DNA of 64,000 nucleotides, taken from positions 372,001 to 436,000 of the forward strand of contig CAVYPM010000017.1 in the NCBI GenBank assembly GCA_963770375.1, given 5' to 3'. The notes under the pieces were generated by a model. The model was given only the letters and a program-made list of their open reading frames with translations, was not told where the DNA came from and made no database searches. How positions within the stretch are numbered: the stretch's first letter is position 1; each line of letters starts with the position of its first letter. Shown in pieces: positions 1-8,315 of this stretch. Source of the DNA: DASVBE01 sp963770375 (lineage in GTDB: Bacteria > Actinomycetota > Actinomycetes > Streptosporangiales > Streptosporangiaceae). Both the position numbers and the translations under genes were made by a program.

Positions 1-606
1 TACCGGACCTGGTCCTGGCCAGCCCAGCCGGTAGTCGGCGGGCGGGAACTCTTGCGGGAGACATGGAGCCAGCGACCGGTCAGCGCCAGCGGGGCACTCA
101 TCATCAGCAAGCCGCTAAAGCTGACGGAAGAGGATGGATTCGCCTACGTCGTGCCGCAGGACAGCGCGAATAACGCGTACGGCAGGCTCATGGTCGTCTG
201 CTACGCCGGGACCGGGCAGACCGGCTGCGGGTACGACGACACCACCACCCCGCCAGGCACCTGGTCGCTGCGCTACGGCAGGTTCGGGAACCCCAACCCC
301 GGCCTGGACGACCTCCAGCCCGCCGCCCTCGCCCAGGAGATCACCAACGGGCTGTGGCGCGTCACGCGCCGCGGCCACGTGCACGGGCAGCAGGCCATTG
401 AGCTGACCGAAACGCTGGCCGGCCACTACCAGCCCCTCCCCACCCTGCTGTGGGTGAACGCGCACACCTACCTACCGCTCCGGATGCTCAACGGCGCAGG
501 TACACGGGACTGGGCGCAGATGGACTGGTACTACCTGCGGCCCACTCCCGCCCACCTGGCGCTGCTCCAGGTGCCGATCCCACCGGGCTACCCGCGCTCC
601 GGATGA
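1..606 (+). CDS. Hypothetical protein, N-terminus cut by window edge
   Basis: The frame is already open at base 1 and stays open to a TGA at 604-606, so the N-terminus lies outside the window; 201 residues are visible. The product is soluble in appearance, with a Thr/Gly-rich middle and a C-terminal stretch (HTYLPLRM) that resembles the end of many actinobacterial secreted or membrane-anchored hypothetical proteins. I recognise no catalytic motif and assign no function. A TTG at 52 could act as a start, but the open frame upstream reads equally protein-like, so truncation is more likely. It may belong to the possible integrated element ending near 2.9 kb. Confidence 0.6.
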   Translation, partial: YRTWSWPAQPVVGGRELLRETWSQRPVSASGALIISKPLKLTEEDGFAYVVPQDSANNAYGRLMVVCYAGTGQTGCGYDDTTTPPGTWSLRYGRFGNPNPGLDDLQPAALAQEITNGLWRVTRRGHVHGQQAIELTETLAGHYQPLPTLLWVNAHTYLPLRMLNGAGTRDWAQMDWYYLRPTPAHLALLQVPIPPGYPRSG

Positions 607-623
607 GCCGACAGCAACACCTC

Positions 624-647
624 AGCTGTCAGCGACCGCAGACAGCT
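624..647 (+). terminator. Weak hairpin after first gene
   Basis: Perfect 7-bp inverted repeat AGCTGTC/GACAGCT with a 10-nt loop, 18 nt after the stop codon at 606 and followed by TTC. The stem is short and the T-run poor, so termination is only a possibility. Confidence 0.3.
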
Positions 648-1079
648 TTCGGGGCCTACTGGTCACCTCCCGCCGCGACTGAGCCTATGCCTGCGCCGGG
701 TGGATGTGGCAGGGCCGCGCTTCGAGTTCACCGCCTAGAGCAGACAACAGGTTGCAGGTCACACCGTTCACGGCCGTTGAGGACGGACCGGTCAGCGGCG
801 TTGGTCCAGCCTGAACCGGTCGGGATGGCCGCGAGCCGAGAAGCTAATGCGGTGCGGTCTCCTTGCAGCCGAGAATGCAGCCAAGACACCGGACGACATT
901 GAACTGAGACGCGCCACCAGGAGCAGTGCACAAGCTGCCCCACCTGCACCGCGCCCGCGAACTTGTAAACGACATGTCGCCCCCGGGTCGCAAGATGTGC
1001 CGTTAGAGGGAGACTGGCACTAGACCGAACCCCGGATGCGCAGGGTTTCGGGGAACCACGTTCCAGGGCGGGGCGTCCA
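648..1079. other. Intergenic stretch without recognised gene
   Basis: About 430 bp. Both strands have short open frames, but none has a start with ribosome-binding site, a recognisable motif or actinobacterial codon bias along its length. I see no tRNA, terminator or operator here. The promoter of the lipoprotein gene at 1080 should lie in the last 100 bp, but no clear -35/-10 pair stands out. Confidence 0.5.
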
Positions 1080-1586
1080 ATGCCCATGAAGTGCGCTCGC
1101 TGGCTGATCGGCTTGATCCTCGTGGTTGCCGCTGCCGCCTGCGGTTCAGCTAGCGGGACAGCGGTGATGGCCAGCCACCGTCCAGCCGTGGCCGAGCCCG
1201 GCCAGCCGGTACCCGCGCCGGCGGTTCACCGGCTCACCGCCATAGCTGACCGGGCGGTGACATTGGATGGCGGGCACCCGGTGGCGTGGGCGACGGCGGT
1301 GGTCACCACCCACGTCAAGGCGCTGACCTCGGCCACCCCTGGCGACACGACACCGGGAGGGAAAGCCATCGTCTACCTGGTGACCATCAAGGGCAATTTC
1401 GTCTGCAATCTGTGCAGCGTCCCGGCCGGAGGTCACGCGCCTGCCGGCAGCTACCTGTCGCTCGTGATCGCCGCCAGGACCTTTGCGGGAACCGACTTTG
1501 GCATCGGCCCCCAACCACCACCGGTACCTGCGGCCCATTTTGGGCCTGTGACCTATCTGAAGGTCCGCCCGCCAGCGCGCAGGTGA
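1080..1586 (+). CDS. Putative secreted lipoprotein
   Basis: 168 residues. The N-terminus has a positively charged start (MKCAR), a hydrophobic core (LIGLILVVAAAA) and a cysteine in an AAAC lipobox at about residue 21, so export and lipid attachment to the outer face of the membrane are expected. The mature part is a small beta-rich domain with a CxxC-like pair (FVCNLC, residues about 107-112) that could form a disulfide or bind metal. I recognise no family. ATG at 1080 is preceded by GGGCGGGGCG. It stands alone, about 470 bp from the gene to its left. Confidence 0.7.
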   Translation: MPMKCARWLIGLILVVAAAACGSASGTAVMASHRPAVAEPGQPVPAPAVHRLTAIADRAVTLDGGHPVAWATAVVTTHVKALTSATPGDTTPGGKAIVYLVTIKGNFVCNLCSVPAGGHAPAGSYLSLVIAARTFAGTDFGIGPQPPPVPAAHFGPVTYLKVRPPARR

Positions 1587-1714
1587 TGCGGACGCGGACC
1601 AGTTCGCCTGACAGCAGCGGTGACAGCAGCGCCACCACATGCCGCGCCCACGCGGCCCACCATGACACTCAGGATCGCGGAGCCCCGGCCCCTCGACCGG
1701 CGCCCTGCTCAGAA

Positions 1715-1757
1715 CTGATAAGGAAGAGGTCAGAGGTTCAAGTCCGCGTTGCCCCCG
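1715..1757 (+). pseudogene. tRNA-Ile(GAT)-like 3' fragment
   Basis: The run from CTGATAA (a 7-nt anticodon loop with GAT, 1715-1721) through AGAGGTC and the T-loop GTTCAAGTC resembles the 3' half of actinobacterial tRNA-Ile. The 5' half is missing: upstream bases do not pair with the anticodon stem, and the T-stem carries mismatches. The copy is therefore not functional. tRNA 3' ends are classic integrase targets, so this may be an old attachment-site scar. Confidence 0.45.
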
Positions 1758-1825
1758 CTCGCCAGGAAACGGTGCCTATCAAGGCGATGGATCAAGGAAA
1801 GGGGCCGCGTGGATCCGGGTTAGCG

Positions 1826-2335
1826 TTAGTGCGTGACAGGCGGGGCCGGGCTGTTCAGCCGGACCTCGGTGACGAGCGCCCAGACCGAGCGCTGGCCGAG
1901 AGCACGGGCCACGGCGATGCGGTGGTGCCCGTCAAGCACGTAGTAGGCGCCGCCGCACTGGTACAGCTCGACAGGGTCCATCCCGCGGCCGGATCGGACC
2001 TCGGCGGCGACTCGCTGAAACCGCGCCCGCACGTGATCGGAAGTCGGCCGGAACCGGTGGTCGAAACTCTTCGTCGGCTCCACCGTGCCGACAATCTGAC
2101 CGATCGGCACCATCGCCTCGCCAGCTCGTCCGAGGCGGCCGACCCGTTCATACTCCAGCCGCCGCACGCCTGGCCCGCCCGCGCCAGAGGCGCTCGTCAC
2201 CTCACCCAGCACTGCCAAGCGGTTGCCGCTGGCTGGACGGCCGAGCAGCCAACCGGCCATCTTGGCCCAGTTCGCCTGCCGCCGAGCGCGGTCAAAATCA
2301 TCGCGGGCGTCTTGCTGAACCAATCCGGTACGCAT
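1826..2335 (-). CDS. ParB/sulfiredoxin-fold domain protein
   Basis: 169 residues from ATG at 2335, preceded on the mRNA by AGAGG; the frame is open further upstream but those residues are low-complexity and arginine-rich. The C-terminal half holds the ParB-N/Srx signature: a partner-binding strand (MDPVELYQCGGAYYVLDG), then HHRIAVARALG, matching the GxHR box that binds nucleotide in ParB-like proteins. There is no helix-turn-helix after it, so this is a stand-alone ParB-fold protein rather than the chromosomal ParB. Such small proteins are common in mobile islands; it sits between two tRNA scars. Confidence 0.7.
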   Translation of the reverse strand: MRTGLVQQDARDDFDRARRQANWAKMAGWLLGRPASGNRLAVLGEVTSASGAGGPGVRRLEYERVGRLGRAGEAMVPIGQIVGTVEPTKSFDHRFRPTSDHVRARFQRVAAEVRSGRGMDPVELYQCGGAYYVLDGHHRIAVARALGQRSVWALVTEVRLNSPAPPVTH

Positions 2336-2442
2336 GCTCCTGACCTCTGAGAAAAGCATATCCCCCGCGGGGCACCTGCCCCGGTGCCGTCGTGGTGGTA
2401 GTCGGCACCGCCTGATATCGGCCAAGCTCGGGCCTTGCGGCC

Positions 2443-2706
2443 CTATACGGCCAGCGTGTAGCTGAGGTGCAGTGCCCCGTTGCTGTAGGCCTCCGATCCG
2501 GCCAGGGCGAGCTTGATCGCCGGGCCGCTGTCCGCGAACAGCCGCTTACCGGCGCCGTGCGCCAGGTGGGTGAGTACGTGACCGCGGGTCCAGCCCGGCA
2601 GCAGCGACGGCCCGGCGACCTGGGCATCAGACAGCCCGTCAAGCTCGCCGAGAAGCTGCCCAGTTGCTGCGCTCAGCTCGTGCAAAGCTTTCTCAGGTGA
2701 GATCAC
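2443..2706 (-). pseudogene. Truncated mycothiol-dependent maleylpyruvate isomerase-like gene
   Basis: 87 residues corresponding to the N-terminus of the MDMPI/DinB family: the helix LLGELDGLSDAQ followed by LLPGWTRGHVLTHLAH, whose histidine is one of the metal ligands in the family. Full-length members have about 200-250 residues; here the sequence departs from the family after about residue 50 and stops. The enzyme family uses mycothiol as cofactor. I read this as a decayed gene near the junction of a possible integrated element. Confidence 0.6.
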
Positions 2707-2852
2707 TGCACCATTGTGACAACCATCCGGGTTTGGCGCGGAAGCTGCTCAGCTCGGCATGATCCGGAACATCCATGGAACGAGCATGGCTCCGAACGTC
2801 GACAGGGACGGCATACTGCCAGGTCAACCGTACAGATTCGCCTAGTTGCTAT

Positions 2853-2899
2853 GGCGGCCTCCGGAGCCGTGTGCGCAGGTTCGAATCCTGCTGGGGGCG
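2853..2899 (+). pseudogene. tRNA-Arg(CCG) 3' half, candidate att site
   Basis: A perfect anticodon arm (stem 2854-2858/2866-2870, loop CTCCGGA with anticodon CCG at 2861-2863), a perfect T-arm (GCAGG-TTCGAAT-CCTGC, 2875-2891) and the 3' acceptor strand TGGGGGC (2892-2898) plus discriminator G. The matching 5' acceptor strand and D-arm are absent upstream. Only the 3' half is kept, and kept exactly, as expected of the direct repeat left when an element integrates into a tRNA-Arg gene. Confidence 0.75.
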
Positions 2900-2951
2900 C
2901 TCATCATCTGCCCCTGCCAACGGTCCCAGACCAGGGCAAACACCAGGAAAC

Positions 2952-2984
2952 CGGGCGGCACTCAGTCCAGCTGAGTCCCGCCCG
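2952..2984 (+). terminator. Strong hairpin downstream of tRNA-Arg fragment
   Basis: 14-bp arms with one mismatch (CGGGCGGCACTCAG / CTGAGTCCCGCCCG) around a 5-nt loop, followed by TTCGTG. It lies about 50 bp past the tRNA-Arg 3' end, where a tRNA gene's own terminator is expected, supporting the view that DNA right of 2853 is the original chromosomal flank. Confidence 0.6.
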
Positions 2985-3117
2985 TTCGTGCTTGCGCGGT
3001 CGCCCGGTCCCGCGAGCTGGGACTCCTGGACGGGTGACGACCGCTCTTTCACCCCTTGAGGAGGAAGGAACTCACCCCGGTACGGGTTGGAATGGTTCCT
3101 GGCAGCGGGGGAGACAC

Positions 3118-3249
3118 ATGGGCCAGACGGTGAGATTCCAGGAGACGTTGCGCAGGCTGGCGATGATCGACGAAGGCTTCGCCGAAGACCAGCAGCTCGG
3201 GGTGACTGCCGGCCGGGGACGATGGCCGATGCTGGCTGACCGGCGATGA
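3118..3249 (+). pseudogene. Short ORF, possible N-terminal remnant
   Basis: 43 codons beginning MGQTVRFQETLRRLAMIDEGF, preceded by GGGGGAGAC. The start resembles the N-terminus of some actinobacterial carboxymuconolactone-decarboxylase-like proteins (from memory, not checked), but the rest is missing. Its TGA overlaps the ATG of the next gene (ATGA at 3246-3249), so it could act as a coupled leader. The peptide itself probably has no function. Confidence 0.35.
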
Positions 3250-3923
3250 ACGCCGAGTTCTTCGCGCTCGCGTTCTTCGCGGCGCTGAACCCCAAGCTGC
3301 TGGCCATCGATCTGCTGCTGATCGAGAACCGCCGGCCGCGGGCGATGTTCTTGTGCGTCCTGATCGGCGGCCTGACCGTGGGCCTGACGATCGGCCTGCT
3401 GGATGTACTCGTCGTCCACGCCGATGCCATCAGCTCCCAGAAAACGGTGAGCGCAGGCGTCGACCTGGCCCTGGGCCTGCTCCTGCTCGCCGTCGGCGCG
3501 CTGGTCGCCACCGGCCGCCTGCACGGCCGCCGCAAGGCGGCAGTGCAGGCGGGGGACGGGCAGCCGGAGAAGAAGGACGGCTGGGCGCAGCGGGTGCTGG
3601 CTGAGCCCCGTCTCGGGCTGGCCATGCTCATCGGCGCGGTGTGCGGCATCCCCGGCGCCAGCTACCTCACCGGGCTGCACATCCTGATCACCAGCAAATC
3701 CTCGACCACCAACCAGGTCATCGGCGTCATCCTCTTCGTCCTCATCGAGTTCCTGCTGATCATCATCCCGTTCGCGTTCCTGGAGCTGCGGCCTGAGGCC
3801 ACCAAGGCGGCGCTCGAGCACGCCCAGGACTGGCTGCTGGGCCACACCCGTCAGCTCATGGCCTGCACCGCCCTGATCCTGGGCGCCTACCTGGCCATCA
3901 GCGCCCTGATACGCCTCAGCTGA
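3246..3923 (+). CDS. GAP family membrane protein
   Basis: 225 residues with about six hydrophobic helices arranged 3+3 around a charged cytoplasmic loop (residues 95-120, GRRKAAVQAGDGQPEKK). The opening FFALAFFAALNPKLLAIDL and the central GIPGASYLTGLHIL match the GAP (Sap, sulfolipid-1-addressing protein) family, a LysE-like group of actinobacterial inner-membrane proteins linked to export of cell-surface lipids. Substrate is not readable from sequence. The ATG overlaps the stop of the short upstream ORF. Confidence 0.8.
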   Translation: MNAEFFALAFFAALNPKLLAIDLLLIENRRPRAMFLCVLIGGLTVGLTIGLLDVLVVHADAISSQKTVSAGVDLALGLLLLAVGALVATGRLHGRRKAAVQAGDGQPEKKDGWAQRVLAEPRLGLAMLIGAVCGIPGASYLTGLHILITSKSSTTNQVIGVILFVLIEFLLIIIPFAFLELRPEATKAALEHAQDWLLGHTRQLMACTALILGAYLAISALIRLS

Positions 3924-3987
3924 CGGCCAGCGCGGGCCGCCGCGCCGCCCGAGCGTCAGCAAGAGCACGTGGGCGCGCCTTTCGCTA

Positions 3988-4035
3988 CTACGTGAAGTAG
4001 GCAAACACAACCGACGGCTTCGTTGCGGGGTCCAT
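3988..4035 (-). pseudogene. 15-codon ORF, possible flavodoxin-like remnant
   Basis: On the minus strand GAGGGAG precedes an ATG at 4035 that reads MDPATKPSVVFAYFT and stops. The VVFAYFT strand resembles the first beta-strand of small flavodoxin-like proteins. It is too short to be a gene and may be chance; it is the only signal seen in the 285-bp gap between the GAP gene and the sulfatase. Confidence 0.2.
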
Positions 4036-4208
4036 GACACTCCCTCTTTGAGACCAGCGAGGCTGGACCGGATTGCCCGGGTCCTCGTCCATCGGCCGCG
4101 GCATGATCGACTTACCCGGCCGCTGGAATGAACCTCACGAAGTCCAGGATCGCCGCTGTCGCCGCACCCGGCCGCCAGGAGGCGGCGGATCCGTCAAGGT
4201 GGCGGCCC

Positions 4209-6575
4209 CTACTCGCGGGCGAGCATGGCCTGTGCCTCGCGTTCGAGGTTGAGGTAGGGATCGCCGCTGACGTCGACGGCGACGCGCTTGATGGTGCCGC
4301 CGGTGAAGGTGTGCGGGTGCTCGCCCGGGTAGTCGTCGGTGACCGGTTCGCCGCTATCGCGGCCGACGCACAAACCCTCGCCCGCGAGGCTGAAGTTCCC
4401 CGGCTGGGTCTTGATCCGGCCCTCGCCGACCTTCTTGTCCCCGTGGTAGAGGGACAAGGTCCCGGTAGCTACGCCGGGCGGATCCTCGCCGTCCTTGTCG
4501 AACGAGGCCGACAGGATCAGGTTCTCTCCCACGGGTATCTCTTCGGTCCCATCGACCTTCTGCTCCATGATTCCGACGAAGTTGTAGGCGTAGTGCAGCC
4601 GGTTGCCCTTGACGTAAAGGGCCTGCCCGCCGAACCGCGACCCCTGCGCGAACAGGACGCCCTGCGCACCAGGAGCTGGAATGTTCACCAGCGCGCCGAT
4701 GGAGTAGGAGCGGTTCCGGACGTTCACTGCCTGCTGCTCCGGCACCTCGGCGGTATCGGGGAAGTAGACATAGCGGTCGCGGGGCGAGGCCAGCTGCGGC
4801 CGCGGCGTCAAGATGATCTCCAGCGGGGACCGGTCATCCAGCGGGAACGCCCCGTTGTCGCCCGCCTCGGCGAACCACAGATTGACCAGCTCGCGCACTT
4901 TCTCCGGGTGCTCGCCGGCCAGGTCGTGCAGCTCGGCGCGGTCGGTGTCGGTGTGGTACAGCTCCCAGGTGTCGTCGTTGAAGTCGCTCCACCCCGCCAG
5001 GGTCGGATGGGTGGTGATCGCCTTCCAGCCGTCGTGCCAGATCCCGCGGGAGCCGAGCATGGAGTAGAACTGGGTCTTGCGCGCCGACGGCGCTGACGGG
5101 TCGTCCACGCTGTAACGCATGCTGACCCCGTCGAAGCGGCTCTGCACGTGGCCCTTGATCGTGGCGGGCGGCTCGACGCCCAGGGTGTCCAGGATGGTCG
5201 GCACGATGTCGATCGCGTGGTGGTACTGGTGGCGCAGTTCACCTCTGCCAGCGTTGCCTGCCGTGGCCGAGGGCCAGGAGATGATGCACGGGTCAGCGGT
5301 GCCGCCGTTGAACTCATACCGCTTCCACATCTTGAACGGCGTGTTGAACGCCATCGCCCACCCATTCGGGTAGTGGTTGTAGGTCCTGGTCCCACCCAGC
5401 TCATCCAGCATCGCCAGGTTGGCCTGCAAGTCGTCGGGCATGCCGTTAAACATCTTGTTCTCGTTGACCGACCCGTTCGGGCCGCCCTCACCGCTCGCCC
5501 CGTTATCCGACACCAGCACGACCAGGGTGTTTTCCCGCTGCCCGGACTCGTCCAGGTAGTCCAGCAGCCGGCCGATGCGATGATCGGCGTGCGCCAGGAA
5601 CCCCGCGTACACCTCAGCCATCCGGCAAAACAGCCGCTTCTCATCGGCGGTCAGCGTGTCCCACGGCCGGGTGACATCCAGCGGCGGGAACGGCTGCCCC
5701 TTGGGCCCCTTGCGGGTCTCAGGCGTGCCGATCGGGTTGACCGGCGGCAGCTCGGTATCGGCCGGGACGATGCCCAGCTGCTTCTGCCGGGCCAGCGTCT
5801 GCTCGCGGATCGCCTCGTACCCCATGTCGAAGCGGCCCTTGAACTTGTCGGCCCATTCCTTCGGGACATGGTGCGGCGCGTGCGCGGCGCCGGGCGCGTA
5901 GTACAGGAAGAACGGCTTGTCCGGCGCGAGCGTCTTGGCGTCCTTGATGAACTCCAGCGCCTTGTCGGTCAGGTCCTCGGTCAGGTGATAACCCTCGGCC
6001 GGGGACTTCGGCTGATCCACCGGGTGGTTGTCGTAGACCAGGTCCGGATACCACTGGTTGGTCTCCGCCCCCAGGAATCCGTACCAGCGCTCGAACCCCC
6101 GCCCGGACGGCCAGTTCCGCCGCGTAGACGCGACGTTCATCTCCACGGTCGGGCACAGGTGCCACTTGCCGACCATGTAGGTATTCCAGCCGCGCTCGCC
6201 CAGGATCTCGGGCAGCATGCCGTTCTCCGGCGGGATCGTCCCGCTGGCGTTCGGGAAGCCGATCGCGGCCTCGGTGATGCACGCCATCGAGTTGCGGGTG
6301 TGGTTGCGGCCGGTCAGCAGGCACGAGCGGGTCGGCGAGCACAACGCCGTCGTGTGCCACTGCGTGTAACGAACCCCATCGTTCGCGACCCGGTCGATGT
6401 TCGGCGTCTCGATCGGCCCGCCATAGCAGTTCAACGCCGAGAAGCCCACGTCGTCCAGCACGATATACACCACGTTGGGCGCACCATCCGGAGCCTTCGG
6501 CGGCTCAAACGGCGCCCAGTCAGGAACCGAGTCCCTGATATCGACGCTGATTGTGCCCTTGAACGTTTCGCTCAT
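4209..6575 (-). CDS. Type I arylsulfatase
   Basis: 788 residues, the size of the long mycobacterial AtsA/AtsB-type sulfatases. The metal-binding pair DD is at residues 41-42 (YIVLDDVGFSALNCYGG) and the sulfatase signature CSPTRS at 79-84, where Cys79 should be oxidised to formylglycine, the nucleophile that cleaves sulfate esters. GKWHLCP (about 158-164) and the LVSDNGASGEGG metal site (about 355) follow. There is no signal peptide, so it is cytoplasmic; a formylglycine-generating enzyme must be encoded elsewhere. The start is well supported by GGAGGAG five bases before ATG. Single gene with gaps on both sides. Confidence 0.93.
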   Translation of the reverse strand: MSETFKGTISVDIRDSVPDWAPFEPPKAPDGAPNVVYIVLDDVGFSALNCYGGPIETPNIDRVANDGVRYTQWHTTALCSPTRSCLLTGRNHTRNSMACITEAAIGFPNASGTIPPENGMLPEILGERGWNTYMVGKWHLCPTVEMNVASTRRNWPSGRGFERWYGFLGAETNQWYPDLVYDNHPVDQPKSPAEGYHLTEDLTDKALEFIKDAKTLAPDKPFFLYYAPGAAHAPHHVPKEWADKFKGRFDMGYEAIREQTLARQKQLGIVPADTELPPVNPIGTPETRKGPKGQPFPPLDVTRPWDTLTADEKRLFCRMAEVYAGFLAHADHRIGRLLDYLDESGQRENTLVVLVSDNGASGEGGPNGSVNENKMFNGMPDDLQANLAMLDELGGTRTYNHYPNGWAMAFNTPFKMWKRYEFNGGTADPCIISWPSATAGNAGRGELRHQYHHAIDIVPTILDTLGVEPPATIKGHVQSRFDGVSMRYSVDDPSAPSARKTQFYSMLGSRGIWHDGWKAITTHPTLAGWSDFNDDTWELYHTDTDRAELHDLAGEHPEKVRELVNLWFAEAGDNGAFPLDDRSPLEIILTPRPQLASPRDRYVYFPDTAEVPEQQAVNVRNRSYSIGALVNIPAPGAQGVLFAQGSRFGGQALYVKGNRLHYAYNFVGIMEQKVDGTEEIPVGENLILSASFDKDGEDPPGVATGTLSLYHGDKKVGEGRIKTQPGNFSLAGEGLCVGRDSGEPVTDDYPGEHPHTFTGGTIKRVAVDVSGDPYLNLEREAQAMLARE

Positions 6576-6965
6576 AGCTCCTCCGTGTCACTCGCCATTC
6601 CCGGCCTGTCCAGACCTCTCACGGTCAAGGCGCGCCGCGGGTCCAGGCGAGCGCAGTCGAGGAACGGGCCGGCCAGACGGCCGACAGCCCGTTGTCACTA
6701 GCGCCCCGTTTCTGCCAAGAACCTTTTGGCCAAATCGGCCTTCGTCATGTGACCCCGTCGCAGGCGGCGGCGTCGTGGCCGAGTAGCCCCCCATCCGTAT
6801 TCCACTCTGGCCGCTACCGGACAGGCGGGCATCACCCACCAGGGGTGAACGACAGTGCCGCGAGAGCAGCTCACCCATCCGGCCGGGCGGCCGCGGGGCG
6901 GAGGCTGTCCGGCGCCGCCTGCTGCTCCCCCGCTGACCTGGCCATGACCGCGTTGACGGGGCCGT
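6576..6965. other. Intergenic stretch without recognised gene
   Basis: 390 bp between two minus-strand genes, holding the sulfatase promoter region. A perfect 10-bp palindrome TTTGGCCAAA lies at 6725-6734 in a locally AT-richer patch; it could be a regulator site for the sulfatase but nothing else supports this. No open frame here has convincing start signals. Confidence 0.45.
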
Positions 6966-8315
6966 CTACCAGGCGAATCCGACGTACCCGCCGCTGGTCT
7001 GGAAGCCGCCGCTGTTGATCGCGAACAGCAGGGGCGCCCGTGCCACGTGCGCGAGTGGCCTGAACGTGTCTCCGGTCAGGATGCCTACCTCGTTGAGTTT
7101 CCCGCGTGGCATCTCCACGATGAGCCGGCTACCCGAGGGGCTGGACCAGACAACTGCCTGACGGGCGTGGCTGAGAATCCTGGGGCCTGGCCCGCGCTGC
7201 TGCCACCGTCCTATGACCCGAAGGAGCGTTCCGGTGCGGGCTGAGTACACGCCGAGGGCGCCAGACTCGGTGATCGTGCCTGTCCGGGCGGGTTGATGGC
7301 TCATTTCGCCGATCAGCTTGGTGCCGTCGGGGGTGATGAATGGCCAGGGGAAACCTCCCGCGCCGCGCAGGGTGACCAGCGTGCTGGCCGCGGCCAGGCT
7401 GCTGCCCGGCGCGGTGGTGTCGAGCAGGCGCATCTGGGTGGGGGTGCTGCGGATGGTGCCGCTGGGCTGAACGGACATCTGCCCGAGAGCCAGGGTCCGC
7501 CCGTCCGACGTCCAGGCGCCGGGGCCGCCGAGCACCGGTGCCGCCGCGGGGGGCGGCGAGGTCCACTGCCGCATCTGGCCGGTGGCCAGCGTGATGACCT
7601 GGACGACTGCGGGCTTGCCGCTGCCGCCGTAGGCCACGGCGAGCTTTGCGCCATCCGGCGACAGTGCGAGGGTCGGCGCCTGCGCCTCGGTCAGGGTTCC
7701 GGGAAGGGATAGCGGGGACAGCTGCGTGTGCCCGCCGGGGGTGATTCGCAGGATCATGAACTTCAGCGGTGTCTTCTGATCCAGCTTGAAGTACTCATCG
7801 CCGGTCTTGGTGTAGCGGTTCCGGTTAGCGGCGAACACGAATGTGCGGCCGTTGGCCGCACCAGCGAACGACTCGAATGCGTTGTAGGGCGCGGGCGGGC
7901 TGACCGTGCGGAGGACCTTGCCGCTGGCGGTGGCCCGGATCCTGACGTAGCGGGCGATGACGCTGTCGCCGTATTGCGTGCCGTGGATGGTACGGCTGTA
8001 GGTATTCCCCTGGACGGCGTAGGCGTAGTAGGGCGGGATACCGGAGTACGGCACCGACCCGCCGGTCGCGGACGGACCCGGCCCTGAGCCGGAAACGATA
8101 TGCGCGAAGAAGAAGGTGCCGACGATCACCACCGTGACAGCGGCGGCAGCCGCCAGTGTGCTCAGCCAGGCCGGCCAGTGCCGCGGGCCCCTGCGCCGCG
8201 GCCTGCCGGGTGGGTGCGCCCGGGCGGGCAGCTGCAGCGCCGGGATGCTGCCCGGCTTGATCTGCTGCGATTCCGCCCGCATATCCGCGCGGAGCCGCTC
8301 TTCCAGTCGGGTCAC
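6966..8315 (-). CDS. Membrane-anchored protein with TolB-like repeats, partner of SigE-type sigma
   Basis: 449 residues: a basic, Pro/Arg-rich cytoplasmic N-terminus (1-48), one transmembrane helix (about 50-72, LAAAAAVTVVIVGTFFFAHI) and a long exported domain. The domain repeats motifs such as ALSPDGAKLAVAY, WTSDGRTLALG and FITPDGTKLIGE, typical of a WD40/TolB-like beta-propeller. Its ATG overlaps the stop of the upstream sigma factor gene (8312-8315), so the two are co-translated. The layout is that of sigma factor plus membrane sensor; the short N-terminus may bind the sigma factor, but I see no clear ZAS or RskA-type anti-sigma motif, so that role is inference. Confidence 0.75.
   Translation of the reverse strand: MTRLEERLRADMRAESQQIKPGSIPALQLPARAHPPGRPRRRGPRHWPAWLSTLAAAAAVTVVIVGTFFFAHIVSGSGPGPSATGGSVPYSGIPPYYAYAVQGNTYSRTIHGTQYGDSVIARYVRIRATASGKVLRTVSPPAPYNAFESFAGAANGRTFVFAANRNRYTKTGDEYFKLDQKTPLKFMILRITPGGHTQLSPLSLPGTLTEAQAPTLALSPDGAKLAVAYGGSGKPAVVQVITLATGQMRQWTSPPPAAAPVLGGPGAWTSDGRTLALGQMSVQPSGTIRSTPTQMRLLDTTAPGSSLAAASTLVTLRGAGGFPWPFITPDGTKLIGEMSHQPARTGTITESGALGVYSARTGTLLRVIGRWQQRGPGPRILSHARQAVVWSSPSGSRLIVEMPRGKLNEVGILTGDTFRPLAHVARAPLLFAINSGGFQTSGGYVGFAW

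Noticed and set aside
1..2900. Complete mobile element or prophage in the left end
   Set aside because: No integrase, excisionase, relaxase or phage gene is visible; only the junction evidence supports an element, so its body is not annotated.
2716..3249. 177-codon plus-strand frame across the tRNA-Arg fragment
   Set aside because: It reads through a tRNA half and a terminator hairpin; only the last 43 codons look like protein.
5148..6701. 517-codon open frame on the plus strand antisense to the sulfatase
   Set aside because: The sulfatase frame has clear catalytic motifs and a strong ribosome-binding site; the antisense frame is low-complexity Arg/Val/Pro sequence produced by GC-rich third positions.
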